Notes: a model not told the origin generated them from the sequence alone. Positions 1-9,143 are shown, counted from the first letter of the stretch. The stretch is 64,000 nt of DNA from DATLLN01 sp963797175 (GCA_963797175.1 CAWCOL010000009.1:434001-498000), one strand, 5' to 3'. Numbers and translations: made by a program.

Positions 1-9
1 CTCCTCGGG

Positions 10-79
10 CCCGCCCGGTCGTTGTCGGCTGCCGCCGTGGCGAGCGGGCCACGGCGACAGCCGGCAGCGACCCGGCGGG
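10..79. repeat. Long imperfect hairpin (32-bp arms)
   Basis: Positions 10-41 and 48-79 are near-perfect reverse complements: 28 of 32 positions are Watson-Crick and two more could pair as G-U in RNA. The loop is six bases. There is no T-run on either side, so it is not a classical terminator. It lies beyond the 3' end of the GH9 gene and may belong to a gene left of the window or be a palindromic repeat element. Confidence 0.6.
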
Positions 80-162
80 GTTGGGCTGACGCTTGGGAGA
101 ACGGCCTGTCGGCAATGCAACCTCCGGTGACCAAGGACGCATCGCGGCCGCTCCCACGAGGG

Positions 163-195
163 CTTAGGGTGCCCTAAGACTTAGGGGAGCCTAAG
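163..195. promoter_or_regulatory. Two tandem CTTAGG-N4-CCTAAG palindromes
   Basis: CTTAGG-GTGC-CCTAAG (163-178) is followed directly by CTTAGG-GGAG-CCTAAG (180-195). The two perfect 6-bp-arm palindromes are 17 bp apart centre to centre. Twin copies of one palindrome typify a double operator for a dimeric repressor. The GH9 gene on the right ends at 243 and points toward this site, so the controlled gene is probably left of the window. Confidence 0.5.
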
Positions 196-242
196 ACGGC
201 TGCGCTCGGCTGTCAAGCGGGTACCGTCGATCACACGTGGGT

Positions 243-2162
243 CTACAGGCCGGCGGCCTGGCGGGCGAAGGCGAGCGGGCTGGTCGCTGTCAGGTCGATC
301 GCCGGCTCGACGGTCGAGTACGACTGCACGTCGTCCTTGTAGACCGCCGTCGAGTTGAACTGCGCGAACCGGTCGACGCCGTCGGCCGGGCAGGTGCGCA
401 TGTACTGCAGCCTGCCCCGCGCCGGGCGCCGGTTCGGCCCCTCGACGGCGGCGCCGACCAGCGCGGGCGGCGAGCCGTCCAGCGAGCCGATGATGTTCGC
501 GACCTGGTGCTGCGGGCAGTTCGGGTAGGTGGTGCCGTCACCGATGATGAATGACGAGCCCCACGCGTTGGCGCCGAGGATGTTGCCCAGCCAGCGGGCG
601 CCGTCGGAGGCGTACCGGCTGCCGTGGGTGAGCTGGTCGTACTCGCTCGCCATCACCGCCAGGCCGGCGCCGTGGCTGGTCGTGTCGTACTGCGCCCAGC
701 CGAACCCGAATCCGAAGGGATCGTTCGCGCTCTGGGCGACCGCGCCGTCGAGCTGCTTGCCCATGTCCGCGATCAGGTCGCCCCGGCTGACGGCGAGGCC
801 GGCCGGGTTGCCGCCGCGGTCGAGGGCGCGCACCAGCTCGTAGTGGGCGAAGCCGCTGACGTCGTAGAGGTTGAGCGTGTCCCGCGCGTCGTTGAGGCCG
901 TCGATGTACGCACGGGCCCAGCGGGCCGCGGTGCGCAGGTAGACCGCGGCCGAGCGGTGGGGCAGGCCGGCCGGCGCCGGTCCGGCCTGGAGCGCGCGGG
1001 CCAGCTCGGTGGCGCCCAGCTCGAGGTCGTCGCGCCACTCGGTCTCGGGATAGAAGTCGTAGGGGATCGCCGTCAGCAGCTGCCCGGGATGCGTGTCGGC
1101 GAGGTCGAAGACGTGCTCGGCCGAGACCAGGCAGCGGTGGGCGAACGCGGGCCGGCTGGTGCGGAACACCTGGTAGCAGAGCGCCAGCGCGGCGCTCTCG
1201 CGGCCCGCCAGGTTGGGGCTGATCAGCGAGCCCGGGGGCCCGGCCCGGAACACCGGGCGGTTGCGCACGTAGCGGAACTGCGGATCGCTGCCGCCGTAGG
1301 TGTCGTCGTCCTGCGGGAGCCGCCAGATGTCGTGGTCGCCCAGGATGGCGTCGTTGCCGGTGCCGATGCCGACCTGGTAGTAGAGCGTCCGGCTGTGGTC
1401 GTCCCACATGCGCAGCAGCCACTGGGCGCCGAAGCGCGCCTCCGCCGTGAAGTCGGCGGGGCCGGCGGTCCGCCCCATCTGCGCTGGGAAGTCGCGCACG
1501 CCGGCCAGCAGCAGGGCGTCGGTGTACGTCGTCGTGTGGAGGAACTTGAGGTAGTCGCCCGCGTCCCACCAGCCGCCGGAGGCGTCGATCGTGCGGCCGA
1601 GCGGCTTCAGGTCGCCGGCGAACACGCCGTCGCCGTCCACCTTGGGCGTGCGGTACGTCATGGCCGTGCGGTCGTTGAGGTGGCCCGGCGCGGTGCGGAG
1701 GGGGGACGGGATGTAGTCCGGGCCGTCCCGCTGCACCTGGTAGAACGCGAGGGCGTTGGCCAGCGGGCGGCTGTCGATGGCGGCCCCCGAGCCGATCCGC
1801 ACCGGCACCGCCGCCGCGGCGGCAGGACCGGCCACCGAGATCGTATAGTCGCCGGGCGACGTCACGGCCGAGAGGTCGATCGGGTAGACGTCCGGGTAGG
1901 CGTCGCTCCACGCGCCCGAGGAGGCGCCGACGTCACCGCGCAGCACGGCATGCCCGGAGGCGTCGCGCAGGACGAAGCGCGCACCGTTCTCGGCCACGGG
2001 GGACATGAGGAACGCGGTCTTGGCCCCGGCCGGGGTGTAGCCGACCTGGTTCACCCGCAGGAAGGCATCGGCCCCGGCCGCGTTCGCACCGCCGGCCGCT
2101 CCGCCGCTGCAGGCGATCGCGAGCAGCGCGACCGCCGCCACCGCACCCCCTCGACCACGCAT
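243..2162 (-). CDS. GH9 family glycoside hydrolase (cellulase-like), lipoprotein
   Basis: Probable secreted endo-acting beta-glucanase of glycoside hydrolase family 9, 639 residues. After a hydrophobic signal ending in a lipobox-like AIAC comes an N-terminal Ig-like cellulase domain (starting near FLRVNQVGY) and then the catalytic barrel. The GGWWDAGDY motif supplies the nucleophile-side aspartates, and STVEPAID near the C terminus supplies the catalytic glutamate. I chose the ATG at 2162 because GGGGG precedes it and the lipoprotein signal follows at once; an upstream GTG at 2240 would put 26 extra residues before the signal. No carbohydrate-binding module is visible. The exact substrate (cellulose, glucosaminoglycan or other) cannot be read from sequence. 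Confidence 0.85.
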   Translation of the reverse strand: MRGRGGAVAAVALLAIACSGGAAGGANAAGADAFLRVNQVGYTPAGAKTAFLMSPVAENGARFVLRDASGHAVLRGDVGASSGAWSDAYPDVYPIDLSAVTSPGDYTISVAGPAAAAAVPVRIGSGAAIDSRPLANALAFYQVQRDGPDYIPSPLRTAPGHLNDRTAMTYRTPKVDGDGVFAGDLKPLGRTIDASGGWWDAGDYLKFLHTTTYTDALLLAGVRDFPAQMGRTAGPADFTAEARFGAQWLLRMWDDHSRTLYYQVGIGTGNDAILGDHDIWRLPQDDDTYGGSDPQFRYVRNRPVFRAGPPGSLISPNLAGRESAALALCYQVFRTSRPAFAHRCLVSAEHVFDLADTHPGQLLTAIPYDFYPETEWRDDLELGATELARALQAGPAPAGLPHRSAAVYLRTAARWARAYIDGLNDARDTLNLYDVSGFAHYELVRALDRGGNPAGLAVSRGDLIADMGKQLDGAVAQSANDPFGFGFGWAQYDTTSHGAGLAVMASEYDQLTHGSRYASDGARWLGNILGANAWGSSFIIGDGTTYPNCPQHQVANIIGSLDGSPPALVGAAVEGPNRRPARGRLQYMRTCPADGVDRFAQFNSTAVYKDDVQSYSTVEPAIDLTATSPLAFARQAAGL

Positions 2163-2189
2163 CAGCAACCCCCGCACTCGACGACTACT

Positions 2190-2204
2190 GGAAGGAAACC
2201 TTCC
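2190..2204. promoter_or_regulatory. Palindrome upstream of the GH9 gene
   Basis: GGAAGG-AAA-CCTTCC is a 6-bp-arm palindrome lying 28 bases before the GH9 start codon. AGGAAnnTTCCT-type palindromes are common in front of actinobacterial glycosidase genes, where sugar-responsive repressors bind. A role as operator of the GH9 gene is inferred from position and symmetry. Confidence 0.45.
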
Positions 2205-2246
2205 TATTGAGCCTGGAGATGAGAGTACTGCGCGCGCCACGCAGCG

Positions 2247-3980
2247 TCAACTCATGACGAAGCGGGCGACGGCCTCCTGGAGGACGTCGGCGGAGCGCGC
2301 CAGCTCCTGGGCGGAGACCGCGATCTGCTGCGTGCCGGCGCTGGTGCGCTCGGTGGAGGCCGAGACCTCCTCGGCGCTCGCCGACGACTCCTCGGCCACC
2401 GCGGCGACGTCGGCGGTCGCATCGGCGATCTGCTTGATCCGGGATGCGACGTCGTCGACCACCTCACCGATGCGGACGAACGAGCGGCGCGTGTCGGCCA
2501 CCGCCTCGACACCGCGCTCGATGCGGACGTTGCCCACCTCCACGGCCTCCACGGTGACGCGGGTCTCCGCCTGGATGCGCTCGATCAGCTGGGCGATGGA
2601 GGCGGCGGCGGCCTGGCTCTCCTCCGCCAGCTTCCGCACTTCCTCGGCGACGACGGCGAAGCCGCGGCCCTGGGCGCCTGCGCGCGCGGCCTCGATCGCC
2701 GCGTTCAGCGCGAGCAGGTTGGTCTGGCCGGCGATTGCCGTGATGGTGGCGACGATGCCGCCGATCTGCCCGCTCTTGGCGGACAGCTCCTGCATCGCGG
2801 CGGCGACGGACGCCGACGACTCCTGCACCTCCGAGATCGCCTGGGTGGCGACCTCCGCCGCGGTCACACCGTCGGCGGCCACCGCGCTCATCTGCGCGGC
2901 TGCCTCGGCCGACTCCTCCGCGGTCGTGCGCACCTCGGAGACCGTCTCCGCCTGGCGCTGCGCCCCGGCGGCGACGGCGGCGATCGACTCGGCGATCTCG
3001 GCCACCGCCGACCCGGCCTCTTGCGACGTCGCGGCCATCTCCTGCGACGCGCCGGCCATGGCCACGCTGGACGAGCGCACGTCGCCGATCAGCACGCGAA
3101 GGTTCACCACCATGTCGTGGAAGGCATGGCCGAGCACGTCGCGCTCGGACTTCGGCACGATGTCGGTCGTCAGGTCGCCGGCGGCGATGCTCCGGGCCGA
3201 GGCCGCCATCCGCTGGAGGTAGGCGATCATGCGCTGGAAGGCCTCGGCGGTCTGGCCCAGCTCGTCGGCGGAGCGCGCCTCGAGCCGCTGGTCGATGTCG
3301 CCCTCGGCGATGCCCTCGGCGGCCTCCAGCATCTCACGGGCCGAACCGGTCAGCCGCCGCGCCAGCCAGAACGCGAGCGCCGTCGAGACCAGCAGGGCGG
3401 CGACGCCGAGCGCCACCAGGAGCGCGAGGCTGGCCGATGCGTCCGAGCTGGACTGTGCCGCCGTCTCCGACTCCCGCACGCGCAGCGAGTGCTGGAGCGC
3501 CGACAGGGACGTGACCAGGGCGTCCGTCGCCTCGTCCTCGGGACCGCCGGCGAGGGCGGCCGCGTCGGCGCCCCGATCCGACTCCACCAGCTGCCAGATC
3601 CGGCCGTCCAGCGCGTCGAAGGCACGCGCCCTCGCGGCGACGGCCGCGACCGCGCGGCGGTCGGCGGGCTCGGTCGCCCGCGCGCGGAGCACGCTCACGG
3701 CATCGGCGAACGCACGGCGGTCGGCCGCGAAGTCGCGGCGTGCCGCCGGAGTGCCCTGGAGCACGTACAGCGTCTGGCTGAAGTGCATGTCGGCAGCGGC
3801 GGTACGGACGTCGTCGGCGGCGATCAGCGTGGGCGTCACCACGCGATCGACGTGGCTCGCAGCCGAGTCCTGACGCGACACCGACCACACCGCGGCGGCC
3901 ACCGAGACGGCGAACAGGACGAGCACGCAGGCAAAGCTCGCGCCCAGCTTCCAGCCGAGCGAACGGGGCATCTGGTGCAT
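2247..3980 (-). CDS. Methyl-accepting chemotaxis protein, membrane-bound
   Basis: Transmembrane chemoreceptor of 577 residues. A first membrane helix (about residues 8-30) leads to an alanine-rich helical extracytoplasmic region of roughly 150 residues, probably a four-helix bundle. A second membrane helix, a HAMP domain and the long cytoplasmic coiled coil follow. The signalling tip carries the conserved QTNLLALNAAIEAARAG hairpin, so it should couple to CheA/CheW. The ATG at 3980 is preceded by GAGAGAGG at good spacing, better than the GTG at 4007. The gene diverges from a GGDEF-EAL gene across 150 bases. No other chemotaxis genes are in the window, so the ligand and partner kinase are unknown. 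Confidence 0.9.
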   Translation of the reverse strand: MHQMPRSLGWKLGASFACVLVLFAVSVAAAVWSVSRQDSAASHVDRVVTPTLIAADDVRTAAADMHFSQTLYVLQGTPAARRDFAADRRAFADAVSVLRARATEPADRRAVAAVAARARAFDALDGRIWQLVESDRGADAAALAGGPEDEATDALVTSLSALQHSLRVRESETAAQSSSDASASLALLVALGVAALLVSTALAFWLARRLTGSAREMLEAAEGIAEGDIDQRLEARSADELGQTAEAFQRMIAYLQRMAASARSIAAGDLTTDIVPKSERDVLGHAFHDMVVNLRVLIGDVRSSSVAMAGASQEMAATSQEAGSAVAEIAESIAAVAAGAQRQAETVSEVRTTAEESAEAAAQMSAVAADGVTAAEVATQAISEVQESSASVAAAMQELSAKSGQIGGIVATITAIAGQTNLLALNAAIEAARAGAQGRGFAVVAEEVRKLAEESQAAAASIAQLIERIQAETRVTVEAVEVGNVRIERGVEAVADTRRSFVRIGEVVDDVASRIKQIADATADVAAVAEESSASAEEVSASTERTSAGTQQIAVSAQELARSADVLQEAVARFVMS

Positions 3981-4131
3981 CAACGGCCTCTCTCGCGGGG
4001 ACCACACGACCTGCCGGTAGTCGGCTCGGCTGCCGATGGATTGAGTACGAAAGTCCCGAAACGGGGGTGTACTTCCCGCCGGTTATCGCCGATCTTTCGA
4101 TCAGAGCGTCTCTCCCCCGCTCGAGTCCTCG

Positions 4132-5943
4132 ATGACACCCCGCTCCCGCCTCCTGCTCGCGACAGCGATCATCTGCGCGACCGCCCTCGGCGTCGTGGTG
4201 GGCACCCATGGCCCGGGGCAGGGCCGCGATCCCGGCCGGACGGCGTCCGATCTGGCCGCCAGGCTGGCCGCCGCGCCGCCGGCCAAGCGGCCCCGGGTGC
4301 TTCGCAACCAGCGCGCGGCGCTGGCCAGGCAGGGCGTCGATCTGGCGGTGATCGACGGCGGCGGACGCGTCCTGACGGGCACCTCGGTGCCGCTGGTCGC
4401 GGCGGCGCGTGGCAGCGCGAAGGGCGGAGAGCGGTGGACCGCCGTGCGCACGGTGCCGGGCAGCCGCACCCGCGTCGCCGTGGCCGTCACCCCGAAGGCG
4501 TCGGGTGGGCTGCCCTGGTGGCTGATCGCCGCCGCAGGCGCAGCGGTGCTGATGGTCTTCGGCTGGGCCGTCGGCCCGCCCGCCCGGCGGGCGCCCCGCG
4601 CTGCCCGGGTGCCGCGCGAGCGCCGCGCGCAACGGCGCCGGCGGACGGCCGAGAGCTCCATCGCACGCTTCGACTCGCTCACCGACCTGCCGAACCGGAT
4701 GCTGCTCCGGGAGACCGCAGAGACGGCCATCATCCGCCGCGGCGTCGATGACCCCGTCTCGCTGCTGCTGTTCGACCTGGACGAGTTCAAGGAGGTCAAC
4801 GACACGCTCGGCCACTTCAGCGGCGACTCGCTGCTGCGGGCGGTGGCCACGCGGCTGGCCGGCGCGGTGCCCAAGGACGGGCTGCTGGCGCGGCTGGGCG
4901 GCGACGAGTTCGCGGTGCTGCTGCCGGACGGGCGGACGGCGGCCGAGCAGGTCGCGGCCGACGTCGGCCGGCTGCTCGAGCGGCCCTTCGTGATCGAGGG
5001 CATGCTGCTCCAGCTCGACGCCAGCATCGGCATCGCGGTCTGCCCCGACCACGCCGAGGATTACGAGACGCTGCTCAAGCACGCCGACGCGGCGATGTAC
5101 CGGGCCAAGCGCGGCCGCACGCGGATGGAGGTGTACGACGCGGGCAGCGAGCAGCACCACTCCTCGCGGCTGGCGCTCGCGGCCGACCTGCGCCGCGCCA
5201 TCGATGCCGGCGAGTTGGTGCTCGAGTACCAGCCGAAGGCGCGGATCGACACCGCCGAGGTGTGTGGCGTCGAGGCGCTGGTGCGCTGGGACCACCCCGA
5301 GCGCGGACGCATCTCCCCCGACCAGTTCATCCCGCTGGCCGAGCGCAGCGGCCTGATCCGGCTGCTCACCGTGTGGGTGCTGGAGCACGCGGTCGGCCAG
5401 TGCCGAGCCTGGCTGGACGACGGCATCCGGCTGCCGGTGTCGGTCAACCTCTCCACCCGCGACCTGATCGACGCCGAGCTTCCCGGGCAGATCGCCCGCA
5501 CCATCGACCGGGTCGGCCTCGACCCTTCGCTGCTCGAGGTGGAGATCACCGAGAGCGTCCTGATGGCCGATCCCACCCGCTCGCGGGAGATCGTTGCCCG
5601 CATCGGCGACCTCGGCGTGGCGGCCGCCATCGACGACTTCGGCAGCGGCTACTCGTCGCTCGCGTACCTCACCCGCCTGCCCGTGCAGGCGCTGAAGATC
5701 GACAAGAGCTTCGTGCTCAACATGGCCAGCGACGAGGGCGACGCGAAGATCGTGCAGGCCGTCGTCGACCTGGCGCACAACCTCGGCCTCCAGGTGATCG
5801 CCGAGGGGGTCGAGACCGAGGAGTCGTGGCGCCGCCTCCAGGCGCTCGGCTGCGACCTGGTGCAGGGCTTCGTCCTCTCCCAGGCGCGCACGCCCGCCGA
5901 TCTCGTCTCCTGGCTCGCGCACCGCGAGCGCACCGCCGCGTAA
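4132..5943 (+). CDS. GGDEF-EAL c-di-GMP turnover protein
   Basis: Membrane protein of 603 residues with both diguanylate cyclase and phosphodiesterase domains. A membrane helix at about 7-25 and another near 125-147 enclose a small extracytoplasmic sensor of about 100 residues. The GGDEF motif is intact at 256-260. The position of the usual inhibitory RxxD site reads PKDG, so feedback inhibition is probably absent. The EAL domain is complete: EAL at 381-383, SVNLS, EITES, DDFGSGYSS, a KIDKSF lysine and EGVETEE. Both activities are therefore plausible. It is divergent from the chemoreceptor. No clear ribosome site precedes the ATG, so the start is moderately certain. Confidence 0.9.
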   Translation: MTPRSRLLLATAIICATALGVVVGTHGPGQGRDPGRTASDLAARLAAAPPAKRPRVLRNQRAALARQGVDLAVIDGGGRVLTGTSVPLVAAARGSAKGGERWTAVRTVPGSRTRVAVAVTPKASGGLPWWLIAAAGAAVLMVFGWAVGPPARRAPRAARVPRERRAQRRRRTAESSIARFDSLTDLPNRMLLRETAETAIIRRGVDDPVSLLLFDLDEFKEVNDTLGHFSGDSLLRAVATRLAGAVPKDGLLARLGGDEFAVLLPDGRTAAEQVAADVGRLLERPFVIEGMLLQLDASIGIAVCPDHAEDYETLLKHADAAMYRAKRGRTRMEVYDAGSEQHHSSRLALAADLRRAIDAGELVLEYQPKARIDTAEVCGVEALVRWDHPERGRISPDQFIPLAERSGLIRLLTVWVLEHAVGQCRAWLDDGIRLPVSVNLSTRDLIDAELPGQIARTIDRVGLDPSLLEVEITESVLMADPTRSREIVARIGDLGVAAAIDDFGSGYSSLAYLTRLPVQALKIDKSFVLNMASDEGDAKIVQAVVDLAHNLGLQVIAEGVETEESWRRLQALGCDLVQGFVLSQARTPADLVSWLAHRERTAA

Positions 5944-5986
5944 CTTCACCTCGCGCGGCGGCGCCTGGTCCGAGACACTGTTCGGC

Positions 5987-8005
5987 GTGACGCACGCCGA
6001 CGCAGCACCACCCCGCTGGCGCCCGGAGCCGCCGCGGCTGCGGCCGGCCGCGATGATCTTCTCGTGGCTGGTGTCGGCGGTGGCGCTGCTGATCGCCGCC
6101 AACATCGTGCCCCGCTCGGATGTCCGCGGGTTCTGGTCGGCGCTGGTCGCAGCCCTCGTCATCGCCGTGCTGAACGCGGTCCTCCCGCCCCTGGTCGCAG
6201 CCCTGCGGCTGCCGTTCACGCTCGTCAGCGGGTTCCTGCTGGTGCTCGTGCTGGACGCCCTGATGCTCGTCATCGCGGACAAGATCACCGACGGCCGGCT
6301 CCACGTCGCCTCATTCGGCAACGCGCTGGTGGTGGCGCTGGTCGCCTCGGCGCTGAGTCTCGCGATCCAGATCGCGGCCGGCGTGGACGACGACAGCGAG
6401 TACTCCTACCGCGTCATCCGCCGAATAGCGGCCCGCACGGGGACACCCGTGCACACCGACGAGCCGGGCATCGTCTTCCTCGAGATCGACGGGCTGGCGC
6501 TGCCGGTGCTGCGGCGGGCGATGCGCGACGGCAACGCCCCCAACATGGCCCGGTGGCTGTCGCGGGGCAGCCACCAGCTGACCGGGTGGGAGACCGACCT
6601 CTCGTCCCAGACGGGGGCGAGCCAGGCCGGCATCCTGCTCGGCTCGAACGAGGACATCCCCGCCTTCCGGTGGGTGGAGAAGGAGACCGGCAGGATGATG
6701 ACCTGCTCGAAGCCGGAGGACTGCGAGGAGATCGAGCGGCGCCACACCAGCGGGATCGGCCTGCTGCGTGACGGCGGCGCCAGCCGCGGCAACCTGCTCT
6801 CGGGCGAGGCCGCGGAGGTGATCCTGACGGTGAGCAGGATCTCGGCCGAGAAGGGGGTCAACCCCGGCTACCGCGCCTTCTTCGCGAACGGCTTCAACGT
6901 CACCCGCGTGCTGGTGCTGTTCGGCTGGGAGCTGTTCCTGGAGTGGACGGCCTCGCTGCGGGCGATCCGCCGCGACGTCCGGCCCCGCGGCCACCGCGGC
7001 GGCGCCTATCCGTTCATCCGCGCCGGCATGTGCGTGGTCGTCCGCGACCTGATCGTCTACGGCGTGCTGACCGACATCATGGCCGGCCGGCCCGCCGTCT
7101 ACGCGACGTTCTCGAGCTATGACGAGGTGGCGCACCACTCCGGGCTGGAGCGGGCGGACACGCTGGAGGCGCTGCGCAAGCTGGACGCGCAGTTCGGTCG
7201 GCTCGAGCGCGCGCTCAGCCGCGCCCCCCGGCCGTACCACCTGGTCGTGCTCTCCGACCACGGCCAGACCCAGGGCGCGACGTTCAAGCAGCGCAACGGC
7301 CAGGGGCTGGACGACCTCGTCGAGGGGGCGCTGCGCGCGGGCGAGGTCGGGGGTGTCGAGGGCGGCGACGAGCAGAGCGCGATGGTCGGCCTGGCCATGA
7401 GCGAGGCCACCGGCGGGGGCGACAAGGCGCGCACCGGCGAGGACACGGCCGAGCAGAAGGCCGCGATCGTGATGGGCTCGGGCAACCTCGGCCTGATCTA
7501 CCTGATGGAGCACCCGCGGCGGCTGACGATGGAGGAGATCGACGAGCTCCACCCCGACCTGATCCCGACCCTGCGCGCGCACCCGCACGTGGGCTGGCTG
7601 CTGGTGCGATCCTCGGAGCACGGCGCGCTCGCCCTGGGAGGCAGCGGCGTGCGGCACCTGGAGAGCGGGAAGGTCGAGGGCGAGGATCCGCTTGCGAGCT
7701 TCCCGCCCAACGCGGGCCGCCATCTGCTGCGCACGGACGGCTTCGCCCATGTCGCCGACATCATGGTCGGGAGCTTCTACGACCCCGATCTCGAGGAGGG
7801 CTGCGCGTTCGAGGAGCTGATCAGCTTCCACGGCGGCCTCGGCGGCCCCCAGACCGAGGCGTTCATCCTGCACCCCGCCGACCTCCCGGCGCCGGCCGAG
7901 CCGATCGTCGGGGCGGCGGAGGTCAACGCCCTGCTGCGCTCATGGCGGAGCGCCACGAGCACGGCCCCCGGCGAGCCCGCGGTCGGCGCCTCAGCAGAGA
8001 ACTGA
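5987..8005 (+). CDS. Holin-like membrane domain fused to alkaline-phosphatase-fold enzyme
   Basis: Two-part protein of 672 residues. Residues about 20-125 hold four hydrophobic helices of the type labelled phage holin family 4 (Phage_holin_4_2); the rest is an alkaline-phosphatase/nucleotide-pyrophosphatase fold. The metal and nucleophile motifs are present: FLEIDG (D168), SSQTGAS (T209, the likely nucleophile), DEVAHHSG (D379, H383) and LSDHGQ (D424, H425). It probably hydrolyses a phosphodiester or phosphate ester at the membrane; the substrate is unknown. The holin label reflects membrane topology and is not evidence of a prophage. Its 3' end overlaps the convergent calcium-repeat gene by 15 bases. 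Confidence 0.8.
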   Translation: MTHADAAPPRWRPEPPRLRPAAMIFSWLVSAVALLIAANIVPRSDVRGFWSALVAALVIAVLNAVLPPLVAALRLPFTLVSGFLLVLVLDALMLVIADKITDGRLHVASFGNALVVALVASALSLAIQIAAGVDDDSEYSYRVIRRIAARTGTPVHTDEPGIVFLEIDGLALPVLRRAMRDGNAPNMARWLSRGSHQLTGWETDLSSQTGASQAGILLGSNEDIPAFRWVEKETGRMMTCSKPEDCEEIERRHTSGIGLLRDGGASRGNLLSGEAAEVILTVSRISAEKGVNPGYRAFFANGFNVTRVLVLFGWELFLEWTASLRAIRRDVRPRGHRGGAYPFIRAGMCVVVRDLIVYGVLTDIMAGRPAVYATFSSYDEVAHHSGLERADTLEALRKLDAQFGRLERALSRAPRPYHLVVLSDHGQTQGATFKQRNGQGLDDLVEGALRAGEVGGVEGGDEQSAMVGLAMSEATGGGDKARTGEDTAEQKAAIVMGSGNLGLIYLMEHPRRLTMEEIDELHPDLIPTLRAHPHVGWLLVRSSEHGALALGGSGVRHLESGKVEGEDPLASFPPNAGRHLLRTDGFAHVADIMVGSFYDPDLEEGCAFEELISFHGGLGGPQTEAFILHPADLPAPAEPIVGAAEVNALLRSWRSATSTAPGEPAVGASAEN

Positions 8006-9055
8006 CTCGACCGCGCGCAGCGTGTCGAGGCCGCAGTCGATCGTCGCCGCATCGGTGCCGGCGTCGCCGCGGAGGTGGTCGACGCCGCCGTCGATCGCGT
8101 CGAGCAGGTCGTCGCCCGGCCCGCCGGCGAGCTGGTCGATGCCGCCCAGGCCGATCAGGTGGTCATCGCCGCCGCCGCCCTTGAGCACGTTCGCCGCGGC
8201 GCTGCCGACGAACGTGTCGTCGCCCTTGCCGCCGACCAGGTTCTCGATGTCGGCGCGGACGTTGTTCGCGGTGCCGTCGGCGCCATCGTTCGCGATCCCG
8301 TCCAGCGTGATCGTGTCGGAGACGCGCCAGCCCCCCGCCTCGAGCGTGTCCACGCCCGGGCCTCCGGACAGCACGGCGCCGTCGTCGGTCGGGCTGAACG
8401 AGAGCACGTCGTCGCCCCCGCCTCCGGAGACGTGGTCCGGCGCCAGCCCGGGTGGCTGCTGGAAGCGATCGATCCGGTCGTTGCCGTTGCCGCCGCGCAG
8501 CACGTCGCCCCCGCCGAACGTGAGGATCGAGAGCGGCGCCGAGGTTGGGCCGCCGGTGCCGTGCCCACCCTGGCCGCTGATCCGGTCGCTGCCGCCTTCG
8601 CTGAACACGTGGATCGCGGGCCACGCGCCGGTGACCGTTCCGCGCTCCCCGCCGGCGCCGTCCAGCGCGATCCCGTCGCTTCCGAACGTGATCACGTCGT
8701 CGCCGTTCCCGCGTTCGATGGTCAGGTAGCTGGGCGCGCTCAGCTGCAGCTCGAAGTGGACGCCACGGAACCGGCCAGACGTCTCCAGCAGCACCAGCTC
8801 GCCGGCGCCGTCAACGGAGACGATCTCGGTGTCGGCGATCGACGCTGCTCCGCATGGCTGCCCGGCGGCCAGGATCTGTCCGCCGTGGTGCTCGAGCACC
8901 GTACTGGTGTTGTCCAGCGTCAGGTGCATCGTGTGGGTCGCCAGGTCGAACGTGCACGTGGTGCTCGCGTCGGCGCTGCCCGCGCCGGCGGAAGCGACGC
9001 AGGCACACGCGACCAGCGCGAGCACAACACGGAGCGGCGTGCGTGACCCCCTCAT
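7991..9055 (-). CDS. Secreted calcium-binding repeat (RTX-like) protein
   Basis: 354-residue exported protein: signal peptide in the first 30 residues, a beta-rich region, then several GGxGxD-type nonapeptide repeats (for example GGNGNDRID, GGGGDDHLIG, GGPGDDLLD). Such repeats form calcium-binding parallel beta rolls. It has a normal Sec-type signal at the N terminus and no type I exporter nearby, so it is probably Sec-secreted rather than a classical RTX toxin. No catalytic domain is visible; a structural or adhesive surface role is possible. Only a weak ribosome site precedes the start. Confidence 0.75.
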   Translation of the reverse strand: MRGSRTPLRVVLALVACACVASAGAGSADASTTCTFDLATHTMHLTLDNTSTVLEHHGGQILAAGQPCGAASIADTEIVSVDGAGELVLLETSGRFRGVHFELQLSAPSYLTIERGNGDDVITFGSDGIALDGAGGERGTVTGAWPAIHVFSEGGSDRISGQGGHGTGGPTSAPLSILTFGGGDVLRGGNGNDRIDRFQQPPGLAPDHVSGGGGDDVLSFSPTDDGAVLSGGPGVDTLEAGGWRVSDTITLDGIANDGADGTANNVRADIENLVGGKGDDTFVGSAAANVLKGGGGDDHLIGLGGIDQLAGGPGDDLLDAIDGGVDHLRGDAGTDAATIDCGLDTLRAVESVLC

Positions 9056-9143
9056 CGGGCCGGGACCCTAGCGCACCACCCGCGCATCCGCTGGGGACGA
9101 TCCGGTGAAACGGCGGCGGTCACGGCTTCGCCCCGGTTCCGGG

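Noticed and set aside
3334..6321. 995-codon open frame on the minus strand spanning the chemoreceptor and GGDEF-EAL genes
   Set aside because: It is antisense to a complete GGDEF-EAL gene and out of frame with the chemoreceptor. Its translation is low-complexity and Arg/Ala/Gly-rich with no motif, as expected of open antisense frames in GC-rich DNA.
5987..8005. Prophage or lysis module suggested by the holin-like domain
   Set aside because: No endolysin, integrase or structural gene is nearby, and the domain is fused to a phosphatase-fold enzyme.
7991..9055. Type I-secreted RTX toxin
   Set aside because: An N-terminal signal peptide is present and there is no ABC exporter, membrane fusion protein or toxin domain.
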